A DNA stretch of 64,000 nucleotides, taken from assembly GCA_016711805.1 (NCBI GenBank), contig JADJSH010000001.1, forward strand, positions 419,232-483,231, written 5' to 3'. The position numbers and the translations under genes are program-made. Of the stretch, positions 18,371 through 25,553 are shown piece after piece; within the stretch, counting starts at the first letter, position 1; every line of letters begins with the position of its first letter. This stretch comes from Bacteroidota bacterium (lineage in GTDB: Bacteria > Bacteroidota > Bacteroidia > B-17B0 > Aurantibacillaceae). Under the pieces are notes generated by a model. It was not told where the DNA came from, searched no databases, and saw nothing but the letters and a program-made list of their open reading frames with translations.

Positions 18371-18883
18371 ATGGCATTTATTTTACCAGTTAATGGAATT
18401 GAACCCAATTTAGGAAAAAACACCTTTGTTGCACCTAATGCAACTATTGTGGGTGATGTAATTTGTGGCGAAGACTGTAGTTTTTGGTTTAATGCCGTGG
18501 TAAGAGGCGATGTAAATTCCATCCGTTTAGGCAATAAAGTTAATATTCAGGATGGTGCGGTTATACACTGCACTTACCAAAAGACCAAAACAATTTTAGG
18601 CAATAATGTTTCTGTAGGACACAATGCTATTGTACATGGTAGTTTAGTTCACGATAATGTATTAATTGGTATGGGCGCAATAGTAATGGATAATTGCGAA
18701 ATTGGCTCTAATTCCATTATTGCTGCAGGAGCTGTATTAACAGAGGGGACCATAGTACCAAGTGGTTGTATTTACGCAGGTGTACCCGCTAAAAAGGTAA
18801 AAGATATATCAGAAGAATTAATTAATGGCGAAATTAATCGCATTGCCAATAATTATTTAATGTATAGCGGCTGGTTTAAATAA
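18371..18883 (+). CDS. Gamma carbonic anhydrase-fold protein (YrdA/PaaY-like)
   Basis: A 170-residue left-handed beta-helix protein with hexapeptide repeats (for example NTFVAPNATIVGDV). Metal-ligand histidines are placed as in the family: VIHCTY near residue 61, then GHNAIVHGS with two more. The family includes gamma-carbonic anhydrases and PaaY, a thioesterase of the phenylacetate pathway. The nearby paa genes make a PaaY-like role conceivable, but Bacteroidota commonly carry a general paralogue. I therefore leave the symbol empty. Confidence 0.85.
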   Translation: MAFILPVNGIEPNLGKNTFVAPNATIVGDVICGEDCSFWFNAVVRGDVNSIRLGNKVNIQDGAVIHCTYQKTKTILGNNVSVGHNAIVHGSLVHDNVLIGMGAIVMDNCEIGSNSIIAAGAVLTEGTIVPSGCIYAGVPAKKVKDISEELINGEINRIANNYLMYSGWFK

Positions 18884-18884
18884 C

Positions 18885-19082
18885 CTACTCTTTCAATTTA
18901 CATGTAGTTTCTCCCGCCGAAAGCGACTTGCAATGCTTTTTAGCATAACTTTTTGTTGATTCAAGTGTTCCCGCTGTATAGGTGCCGTTTGAGCTTGAAC
19001 ATTCACAGGTTCTTTCTTTTTTACAAGAAAAGCAAAAAAACAGAGCTGATATGGCACAAATTGTAATAATTTTCATCTTCAT
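18885..19082 (-). CDS. Small cysteine-rich lipoprotein
   Basis: A 65-residue protein with a lipoprotein signal peptide and lipobox FSCKKERTCECSSSNG. The mature part of about 45 residues contains five further cysteines in pairs (CEC, HCKS, TTCK), suggesting disulfides. It runs convergent to the carbonic-anhydrase-like gene with a 1-nt gap. The convincing signal and lipobox support it as real despite its size. Function unknown. Confidence 0.6.
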   Translation of the reverse strand: MKMKIITICAISALFFCFSCKKERTCECSSSNGTYTAGTLESTKSYAKKHCKSLSAGETTCKLKE

Positions 19083-19124
19083 AAGGATTGTAACGCTAAA
19101 ATAAACAATTAATTGCTAATAATT

Positions 19125-19156
19125 TTTGGTTTTTGGCTAATTAGTCTATATATTTG
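19125..19156 (+). promoter_or_regulatory. Promoter for rpsU
   Basis: TTTG at 19125-19128, 20 nt, then TATATTTG at 19149-19156, an exact match to the Bacteroidota consensus, 32 nt before the rpsU start. Confidence 0.65.
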
Positions 19157-19188
19157 CAACCCAAATTAAAAATTAATAAACTCATATA

Positions 19189-19386
19189 ATGTTAATAGTA
19201 GCAGTAAAAGAAGGTGAAAGCATCGAAAAAGCTTTAAAAAAGTTCAAAAAGAAATTCGAAAAAACAGGTGTTGTAAAACAATTACGTACTCGTAAAAATT
19301 TCGAAAAACCATCTATCACAAATAGACAAACTCGCATTAAAGCTGTTTACAAGCAAAAAATGCAATTGGGTTTAGCTGCTGAATAG
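19189..19386 (+). CDS. rpsU: 30S ribosomal protein S21
   Basis: A 65-residue basic protein beginning MLIVAVKEGESIEKALKKFK, which is diagnostic of bS21. bS21 sits near the anti-Shine-Dalgarno region of the small subunit. The order rpsU, Xer recombinase, hpf is a familiar Bacteroidota arrangement. A strong hairpin follows the gene. Confidence 0.96.
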   Translation: MLIVAVKEGESIEKALKKFKKKFEKTGVVKQLRTRKNFEKPSITNRQTRIKAVYKQKMQLGLAAE

Positions 19387-19412
19387 GCACTTTTCACAAA
19401 AATTATATATTT

Positions 19413-19467
19413 AACCTAAGGTTATTGCGAATTTTAAAGCTAAATTCGTTATAAGCTTAGGTTTTTT
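19413..19467 (+). terminator. Long stem-loop terminator between rpsU and the recombinase gene
   Basis: Outer arms AACCTAAG / CTTAGGTT (19413-19420, 19456-19463) pair perfectly. Inner segments around GCGAATTT / AAATTCGT extend the stem to over 20 bp. It ends in six T residues directly followed by the ATG of the recombinase gene, so the U-tract abuts that start codon. Confidence 0.8.
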
Positions 19468-20358
19468 ATGTTTGATAAGCAACTACATCTATTTTTTGAC
19501 TACTTAACGTACGAAAAAAAGTACTCCACTCACACGGTTACTTCTTACAAAAACGATATTGCTCAATTTATAGGCTTTATCAACCCTCAAAACGAGGATA
19601 TAAGCTCCGAAGAAATCAACTACCAACAAATTCGAGCATGGGTTTCAGAACTCATTAAACACAAAATAGCCGCCCGAAGCATTAATCGCAAATTATCGGC
19701 ACTTAAATCCTTTTTTAAATTCTTGCAGCGTCAACAAATTATTGAGGTAAACCCGATGTCCAAAATTTCGGGGCCAAAAACACCAAAACGCCTCCCCTCT
19801 TTTGTGGATGAACACCAAATGGAAGATTTATTTACTGAAGTGAAATTTGAGGAAGGCTTTGCCGGACAGCGAGATAAGTTAATATTGGACCTTTTGTACC
19901 AAACAGGGATTAGACGTTCAGAATTGACACATTTAAAGGAATTGGATGTGGATTTATTTAACTCTACTATTAAAGTATTGGGCAAACGAAATAAAGAACG
20001 CATGATTCCAATTTCTTTAGCCTTAAAACGTAACCTTGAAACCTATTTACAAGTAAAAAAGGAACTAAACTTATCAAATCCTATGTTGTTGGTTAGCGAG
20101 AAAGATATTACACTAAGCGAACAAGCTGCTTACAAATTGGTGAAGAAATACCTTTCTCAAATTACCACTATACAAAAGAAAAGCCCACACGTTTTACGAC
20201 ACACCTTTGCAACACACCTTTTAAATAATGGGGCTGATATTAATGCCGTGAAAGATTTATTGGGGCATGCCAATTTAAGTGCTACTCAAGTTTACACACA
20301 TAACACGATAGATAAACTCAAAAAATCATACAAACAAGCTCACCCACGAGGTGATTAA
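19468..20358 (+). CDS. Tyrosine recombinase XerC/XerD family
   Basis: A 296-residue site-specific recombinase. The N-terminal SAM-like core-binding domain spans about residues 1-85. The catalytic domain shows TGIRRSELTHLK (first Arg), a Lys in KVLGKRNKER, HVLRHTFATHL (His and Arg), LGHANLSATQVYTH (His and nucleophilic Tyr). Its place between rpsU and hpf is the chromosomal Xer position in Bacteroidota, where it would resolve chromosome dimers. It is not an integron integrase: no IntI-specific insert is visible. XerC versus XerD cannot be decided here. Confidence 0.88.
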   Translation: MFDKQLHLFFDYLTYEKKYSTHTVTSYKNDIAQFIGFINPQNEDISSEEINYQQIRAWVSELIKHKIAARSINRKLSALKSFFKFLQRQQIIEVNPMSKISGPKTPKRLPSFVDEHQMEDLFTEVKFEEGFAGQRDKLILDLLYQTGIRRSELTHLKELDVDLFNSTIKVLGKRNKERMIPISLALKRNLETYLQVKKELNLSNPMLLVSEKDITLSEQAAYKLVKKYLSQITTIQKKSPHVLRHTFATHLLNNGADINAVKDLLGHANLSATQVYTHNTIDKLKKSYKQAHPRGD

Positions 20359-20386
20359 AATTTTACAATTAACATAGTATAAACCA

Positions 20387-20414
20387 ATCTGCTTGGCACT
20401 AAGCTTCGGCAGAT
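20387..20414 (+). promoter_or_regulatory. Hairpin in the hpf leader
   Basis: ATCTGC / GCAGAT arms flank an 16-nt loop containing AAGCTT. It lies 28 nt upstream of hpf, which also has a strong AGGAGG ribosome-binding site at 20431-20436. A regulatory role is a guess. Confidence 0.3.
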
Positions 20415-20442
20415 AAAAAACACAAAAACAGGAGGATTTATT

Positions 20443-20763
20443 ATGACAACAAACATCCAATCAGTGCACTTTGATGCAGACAAAAAGTTAATTGAATTTG
20501 CTCACGAAAAAATGAACAAACTAAAAACCTTTCATGATGGTTTAATAAATGGCGAAGTAATTATGCGTTTAGATAAATCATCTAATAGCGAAAATAAAGT
20601 AGCCGAAATAAAAATACTAGCAAAAGGCCAAGAATTGTTTTCAAAAAAACAATCGGCTTCTTTCGAAGAATCAATTGATTTAGCTTGCGAAGCCTTAAAA
20701 TCTCAAATTAAAAAACATAAAGATAAACAAGCAGGTGCTAAAGTAAATATTGATGATTTATAG
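20443..20763 (+). CDS. hpf: Ribosome hibernation-promoting factor (HPF/YfiA family)
   Basis: A 106-residue protein with the HPF/RaiA beta-alpha-beta pattern: NIQSVHFDADKKLIEFAHEK, then FHDGLINGEVIMRL, and SFEESIDLACEALKSQIKKHK. It is the short form without the C-terminal dimerisation domain. It would inactivate 70S ribosomes in stationary phase. Start chosen after an unusually good AGGAGG ribosome-binding site, rare in this phylum. Confidence 0.9.
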   Translation: MTTNIQSVHFDADKKLIEFAHEKMNKLKTFHDGLINGEVIMRLDKSSNSENKVAEIKILAKGQELFSKKQSASFEESIDLACEALKSQIKKHKDKQAGAKVNIDDL

Positions 20764-20783
20764 ATTGTAAATTAATTATTTTT

Positions 20784-20813
20784 AAAAGGAGCTAAAGATT
20801 TAGCTCCTTTTTT
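20784..20813 (+). terminator. Terminator after hpf
   Basis: Perfect 9-bp stem GGAGCTAAA-GA-TTTAGCTCC followed by six T residues, with a matching A-run on the left. Confidence 0.9.
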
Positions 20814-20851
20814 ATTGCATCAAAATCTCAATCTTTTTAATATATTTGAGA

Positions 20852-22414
20852 GTGCAACAAAAACCAACCATCAATATTATAGGAGCAGGTATTTCGGGCT
20901 TATCAGCTGGATGTTATTTGCAAATGAATGGTTTTGAAACACAAATTTTCGAAAAACATTCTATTCCTGGTGGTTTATGCACTAGTTGGCAAAATGGAGA
21001 ATACACCATTGATGGTTCTATCCACTGGATTTTAGGCTCTAACGAAGGCAGTGGTTTTAACAAAATGTGGTCGGAATTAATTGATATGAAAAAAGTACCT
21101 TTTCATAATCATGATATTCGTTTGCATATTGATTTAAAAAACAACGCTGATAAATACGGCAACAAAACCTTTAAACTTTACACCAACCTCGATAAGCTTA
21201 GAGATTATATGCTCGACTTATCTCCTGAAGACAGCAAAGTAATCCACGAAGTCATACAAGATATTAGAAACTTGCAGCAGTTCGAATTGCCTCCTGTGAT
21301 GTATAAGTTACCATTAATTCCTTCTATCATCAGAAGCATAAAAATGGCTAAGTACTTAAAGTTTTTAGTGTACGTTACCAAACAAAAAAAGATTAGCAAT
21401 TTTGATATTGCTAAAAAATTTAAGAGTCCATTTTTAAAAGAAAGCTTTGAGTTATTATTTGATGGCGAAGAAGTAAAAATGATGGTGCTTAATTTTCCGA
21501 TGGCATTTTTTGATAAGCAATGTGCTGGATACCCCATTGGCGGCTCGCTAAGCTGGGCTCAACGCATAGCAGATAATTATATTGCCATGGGCGGAAAAAT
21601 ACATTACAATACGCCTGTCAAAAAAATATTAGTAGAAAATAATGAGGCAAAAGGTTTGTTAGTTCGTAATGATGTGATTCACAAAAGTGATATGGTATTA
21701 TCAACTGCCGATTGGTACAAATCGGTTTTTGAATATTTAGAGGGGAAATATGTGGATGATACCATTTTAAAATTGCGCGACGGAAAAATATTAGATGTTT
21801 ATTATTCTATTTTGTTAGTGTCCTTCGGATTAAAAAAATCTTACAAAGAGTATCCACATTTTTCGCGTTTCCCAACAGAAGTAAAACTTGTTTCGCCTTG
21901 CGGTAAATCGTGGGATCGTTTAGAAGCACATTTTTATAACTACGACCCTACTCTTGCTCCCGAAGGAAAAACCGTGATGGCTTGTAGTTTTTATACAACC
22001 AATGGGCAATATTGGATTGACTTACGTAAAAACGACCGACCAAAATACCGCGCCGAAAAAAAGAAATTTACCGATGCTTTAGTTGAATTACTAAACGTAA
22101 AATTCCCAGGGATTAAAGATGAAATTGAAGTGATTGATTTTGCTACGCCAGCTACTGTATTACGCTACACCAACAATTGGCAAGGTAGCGCACAAGGTTG
22201 GTTGCCAGGAAAAGATATGGTTGCTTCTTCTCCTGTAAAATTTACACTCCCAAACTTAAAAAATTATTATTATGCAAGCCATTGGGGGAGAGCTGGTGGC
22301 GGCATTCCTATCTCTTTAATTCAAGCACGTGATGTAGCGAATTTAATTTGCAAAAAAAACAACATGGAGTTTGATCCTCAAAAGGGGAAGCATTCTAATT
22401 GGGGCTTGAAATAG
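20852..22414 (+). CDS. FAD-dependent oxidoreductase of the phytoene desaturase/CrtISO family
   Basis: About 520 residues, probably from GTG 20852 (TTG 20846 is also in frame; no ATG is available). The N-terminal dinucleotide-binding motif is INIIGAGISGLSAGCYLQ, followed by FEKHSIPGGLCTSW. The C-terminal FAD motif is GRAGGGIPISLIQARDVANLIC. This is the CrtI/CrtISO/retinol-saturase superfamily, acting on polyenes or related lipids. No other carotenoid genes are adjacent, so the substrate is open. Confidence 0.8.
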   Translation: MQQKPTINIIGAGISGLSAGCYLQMNGFETQIFEKHSIPGGLCTSWQNGEYTIDGSIHWILGSNEGSGFNKMWSELIDMKKVPFHNHDIRLHIDLKNNADKYGNKTFKLYTNLDKLRDYMLDLSPEDSKVIHEVIQDIRNLQQFELPPVMYKLPLIPSIIRSIKMAKYLKFLVYVTKQKKISNFDIAKKFKSPFLKESFELLFDGEEVKMMVLNFPMAFFDKQCAGYPIGGSLSWAQRIADNYIAMGGKIHYNTPVKKILVENNEAKGLLVRNDVIHKSDMVLSTADWYKSVFEYLEGKYVDDTILKLRDGKILDVYYSILLVSFGLKKSYKEYPHFSRFPTEVKLVSPCGKSWDRLEAHFYNYDPTLAPEGKTVMACSFYTTNGQYWIDLRKNDRPKYRAEKKKFTDALVELLNVKFPGIKDEIEVIDFATPATVLRYTNNWQGSAQGWLPGKDMVASSPVKFTLPNLKNYYYASHWGRAGGGIPISLIQARDVANLICKKNNMEFDPQKGKHSNWGLK

Positions 22415-22419
22415 TATTT

Positions 22420-22467
22420 GTTCTCGACTACGCTCGAACTGACATGTCACTTCGAGCGTAGTCGAGA
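22420..22467. repeat. Perfect 18-bp inverted repeat between convergent genes
   Basis: The arms at 22420-22437 and 22450-22467 are exact reverse complements (TTCTCGACTACGCTCGAA type). The loop contains the palindrome TGACATGTCA. It lies between the oxidoreductase (+) and glycosyltransferase (-) and could end both transcripts, although it lacks a T-run. Confidence 0.8.
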
Positions 22468-22471
22468 AGCT

Positions 22472-23494
22472 TTATTCCAACTCATTATAGTTTTTCACTC
22501 CTTTTACAAAATGAGCAAACACAATATTTTCGGTATACACACCTGTCGTCGCATCTTTAAATTCATCCATTAATCGCATCTCATCCCTTTTCTTTAAAGT
22601 AGAAGGCAAATGAGCGTAAAATGAAAAGTGAGCTTTTATAACCGCAATAAAATGCGAACCGTGACCTTCAGCTAAAAACTTAAAAGCAGCTACTCCATCT
22701 AAAATCATTCGGTAAATGATTTTGAAAAATAAAAAACGTGGCGAGGCATTTTTAGTAAGCGTTATTAAATTGTTTCGGAAATTTAAAAAAGTTTTACGCG
22801 GACTTAATTTATTTAAAGTACCTCCACCTACATGGTAAACATGGGATTTTGGCTCTACATAAATTTGATATCCAATATTTTTCATTCGCCAACACACATC
22901 AATTTCTTCCATGTGTGCAAAATAATCATCATCAAAACCACCCACTTTCCAAAAAGCTTCGGCTCTCACAAACATACAAGCACCTGTTGCCCAAAACACC
23001 TCTGTGGAATTATTGTATTGTCCTTTGTCTTCTTCTAAGGAATTAAATATTCTTCCTCTGCAAAACGGATAACCATATTTATCCATAAACCCTCCTGCAG
23101 CACCAGCGTATTCAAACGTTGTTTTATGATTATAATCTAAAATTTTCGGTTGGCAAGCTGCTATATGTTTGTTTGAATCCATTAAATCCATAATGGGTTC
23201 AATCCACTTTTCGGTAACCTCAACGTCCGAATTCAGTAACACGTAATACTCCGCCTCCACTTGTTTTAAGGCTAAATTATAGCCAGTAGAAAATCCATCA
23301 TTACTTGGGTTAATAATAATTCTTACGGCAGGGAAATGCTGTTTTAAAAAAGAAACACTGTCATCCGACGATTGATTATCTGCAACTATAATTTGAGCGC
23401 TTGAAGAATACTTGATAACGATTGGCAGAAACTTTTCTAAAAAAGATTTACCATTCCAATTTAAAATAACAACCGCTACCTTTTTACTCAACAT
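22472..23494 (-). CDS. Glycosyltransferase family 2 protein
   Basis: A 340-residue GT-A enzyme of the rhamnosyltransferase-like type. The N-terminus VAVVILNWNGKSF is followed by ADNQSSDDSV and the metal-binding LNSDVEV (DxD-like). FWATGACMFVRAEAFWKVGGFD and DDYFAHMEEIDVCWR form the acceptor side. It transfers a sugar to a surface glycan or lipid, probably at the membrane. The 3-nt gap to the upstream GWxTD gene indicates an operon. Confidence 0.88.
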   Translation of the reverse strand: MLSKKVAVVILNWNGKSFLEKFLPIVIKYSSSAQIIVADNQSSDDSVSFLKQHFPAVRIIINPSNDGFSTGYNLALKQVEAEYYVLLNSDVEVTEKWIEPIMDLMDSNKHIAACQPKILDYNHKTTFEYAGAAGGFMDKYGYPFCRGRIFNSLEEDKGQYNNSTEVFWATGACMFVRAEAFWKVGGFDDDYFAHMEEIDVCWRMKNIGYQIYVEPKSHVYHVGGGTLNKLSPRKTFLNFRNNLITLTKNASPRFLFFKIIYRMILDGVAAFKFLAEGHGSHFIAVIKAHFSFYAHLPSTLKKRDEMRLMDEFKDATTGVYTENIVFAHFVKGVKNYNELE

Positions 23495-23497
23495 AAA

Positions 23498-24973
23498 TTA
23501 GCGAGGATTATTAAAGTTATCGTCGATATTACTGCCATAAGTCTTGGTAGGTGCTGTATCATCTACATTACCCGACTGCTGCATTCTATTTACTAATTTA
23601 AATCTCCAACGTTCATCAAATATTTCACCTTTTACTTCACTGTGAATGAGTTTATAGCACTCATCAGCGATGGCAAAGTTGGCAAAGATGAATTTTTTGT
23701 TCGAAAAAAATCGTTTCGTTGCTCTATCATAAATCCTGTTGTATTGCCAAATTTCATAAGGATAGGTGTTAGGTTCGCTTGCTATTTGACTCCGTTGATC
23801 GGGCTTACCGTATTGTAAATACACACGTCCTCTATCTGTATAATACCCTTTTTGTTTTCCACATTTTAGTAAGGCATTAGCTTCCAACACTTCTTTGTAA
23901 TAGCTAATCCAAATTTTAAGTGGGTCTATTGTATCACCAGATTGTTGTTTCCAATAACCAACTAAATAACTGCGCATAATACTTGGATCTTTTCGAGCCA
24001 CTTGAGTTTGTTGCCACTCACGATCTTTTGCTGATGATATAGGCCATAAGCATTCTACAAACTGCTTTAAAGAATCGGTACTTTGAAAATTATTAAAAAA
24101 CTCTTCGATGGTTTTTATATTTCCCGTTACACTCTCCACAATTGGTGCCGCATCACTTTGACGTTGGAAAAACCATTTCTTTTGCGCCTGAACAATGTTT
24201 AAAGAGTCTTTTACCTCAATCACCAAATTATAATTTCCTGTAGGAAGTTGACTAATATCAAATTGTGCTAACAATGGATTGACCTTAGCTGAAAATTGTT
24301 TTTGAAAACCACTTAAACCCATTAGCTTTTGTAAGTTCTCACTATTTTCAACATAGTAAGCGTAAACAAATTTAGTGTTAGGTCCGAGAACTGTATCTAA
24401 ATTATAGCTTTCAGCATAAAATTTAAGGGCGTTTTGCGTTTTAGGAAAATAATTGATATTGTATGGAATCAAATCATAGCCATTTTTATTTAAAACAGAA
24501 GGCGTAGATGATTTCGTAAAGGATTCTAAAATTTGAAAATCAGAATTGTATACTTTTTTTTCTCTTTTAAAAAGAACATTTATTTTTTCGGAGTGAGTTG
24601 TTTTTTTATCAGGATTAGAGTTATCAGTAACCACTAACTCAAGCGTATATTTTCCATTTTCTAAGGAAAAACGCTGGCTATCAATAAAAGAAGGTAAACG
24701 CAAAGTGTCTGCGGTTTTAGGACTTAACACATTGTAATTAGAAGCTTTAACAATTTCGGTTCCTTTTAAAATTTTCCACGAAACGTTAATGCTAGCTTGA
24801 TAACTGCCATCTACTGGCTTAAATTTAACACTATTGCCTGCAATGGTTAAATAGGTTTCGAGATAAGGCTTGGAATTACCAGTGCTAAAGATGCCATAAT
24901 TGAAATAAACGGTAATATTTGCAAAAACAGTACTATAAATCAGAAAAAATAAAATAATCAAAAAGTGTCGCAT
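23498..24973 (-). CDS. GWxTD domain-containing secreted protein
   Basis: A 491-residue exported protein with an N-terminal signal peptide (MRHFLIILFFLIYSTVFA). The C-terminal third matches the GWxTD domain: a helical segment with EWQQTQVARKDPSIMRSYLV, then DRGRVYLQYGKPDQRSQI and YPYEIWQYNRI. The domain is widespread in Bacteroidota with no established function. The N-terminal part looks like repeated Ig-type strands. The gene is co-directional with, and just upstream of, the glycosyltransferase gene. Confidence 0.8.
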   Translation of the reverse strand: MRHFLIILFFLIYSTVFANITVYFNYGIFSTGNSKPYLETYLTIAGNSVKFKPVDGSYQASINVSWKILKGTEIVKASNYNVLSPKTADTLRLPSFIDSQRFSLENGKYTLELVVTDNSNPDKKTTHSEKINVLFKREKKVYNSDFQILESFTKSSTPSVLNKNGYDLIPYNINYFPKTQNALKFYAESYNLDTVLGPNTKFVYAYYVENSENLQKLMGLSGFQKQFSAKVNPLLAQFDISQLPTGNYNLVIEVKDSLNIVQAQKKWFFQRQSDAAPIVESVTGNIKTIEEFFNNFQSTDSLKQFVECLWPISSAKDREWQQTQVARKDPSIMRSYLVGYWKQQSGDTIDPLKIWISYYKEVLEANALLKCGKQKGYYTDRGRVYLQYGKPDQRSQIASEPNTYPYEIWQYNRIYDRATKRFFSNKKFIFANFAIADECYKLIHSEVKGEIFDERWRFKLVNRMQQSGNVDDTAPTKTYGSNIDDNFNNPR

Positions 24974-25049
24974 GGTGTTGATTTACAAATTATTGGGGGG
25001 ATTTAAATTTGGATAAAGTTACGGATAAAAAATATTTTAAAAAAATTAG

Positions 25050-25078
25050 TTGTAAAATAAAAAAAAAGATTAATTTTG
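25050..25078 (+). promoter_or_regulatory. Promoter for tRNA-Ser
   Basis: TTG at 25050-25052, 18 nt, then TAATTTTG at 25071-25078, an exact TAnnTTTG match, 10 nt before the tRNA. Confidence 0.55.
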
Positions 25079-25088
25079 CCTTCCCACT

Positions 25089-25173
25089 GGAGAAATGGCA
25101 GAGTGGTCGATTGCGGCAGTCTTGAAAACTGTTGAACCGTGAGGTTCCTGGGGTTCGAATCCCTATTTCTCCG
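25089..25173 (+). tRNA. tRNA-Ser (anticodon TGA)
   Basis: An 85-nt class II tRNA. The acceptor stem GGAGAAA (25089-25095) pairs with TTTCTCC (25166-25172), followed by discriminator G. The anticodon loop CTTGAAA carries TGA, there is a long variable arm (CCGTGAGGTTCCTGG region), and the T loop is GGTTCGAATCC. CCA is not encoded. Confidence 0.95.
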
Positions 25174-25237
25174 CTTTCAGTCGCTGAAGCGACTTTCAGC
25201 GGACTCGTCCGCAAAAGTTGCGAAAGCGAAAGTGATT

Positions 25238-25267
25238 AAAAGGTCTGATTTTTTCAGACCTTTTTTT
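25238..25267 (+). terminator. Terminator after tRNA-Ser
   Basis: AGGTCTGA / TCAGACCT stem with a TTTTT loop and a run of seven T residues. It lies 15 nt before the GIY-YIG gene. Confidence 0.85.
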
Positions 25268-25281
25268 GTTTAACTACTATT

Positions 25282-25527
25282 ATGATTTGGACTGTTTATA
25301 TATTAAAATGTGCTGACAACACCTACTATGTTGGATGCACGGGTGATCTAGAAGAAAGACTTATAAGACACAGAAGAGGGGAAGTGAAATACACGTCTTC
25401 TAGACTTCCTTTAGAAATTGCGCATCAATCCGTATTTACAGATAAATTTAAAGCTTTTGAATTTGAAATTTATTTAAAATCTGGCTCAGGAAGAGCTTTT
25501 GCTAAAAAGCGACTATACAGTATTTAA
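25282..25527 (+). CDS. GIY-YIG nuclease family protein
   Basis: An 81-residue single-domain protein. MIWTVYILKCADNTYYVGCT contains the Y-I-L...Y-Y-V-G form of the GIY-YIG motif, followed by DLEERLIRHRRGE with the conserved Arg. These small UvrC-like/YhbQ-type proteins are common in Bacteroidota. The in vivo substrate is usually unknown. It lies right after the tRNA-Ser terminator, a place where small mobile genes sometimes sit, but no att repeat was seen. Confidence 0.85.
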   Translation: MIWTVYILKCADNTYYVGCTGDLEERLIRHRRGEVKYTSSRLPLEIAHQSVFTDKFKAFEFEIYLKSGSGRAFAKKRLYSI

Positions 25528-25553
25528 AGATTAATCTACTGCTCTTTTATTTT

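Noticed and set aside
19468..20358. The Xer-type recombinase as the integrase of the cassette array
   Set aside because: It lies in the conserved rpsU-hpf setting, 15 kb away, and no IntI-type insert near the catalytic domain is visible.
24990..25214. 74-residue minus-strand reading frame ending in a GEIGIRTPGTSRFN-type phrase
   Set aside because: It is the antisense of the tRNA-Ser gene, a known type of false protein call.
25089..25527. tRNA-Ser as attachment site of a genomic island carrying the GIY-YIG gene
   Set aside because: No direct repeat of the tRNA 3' end and no integrase was found downstream.
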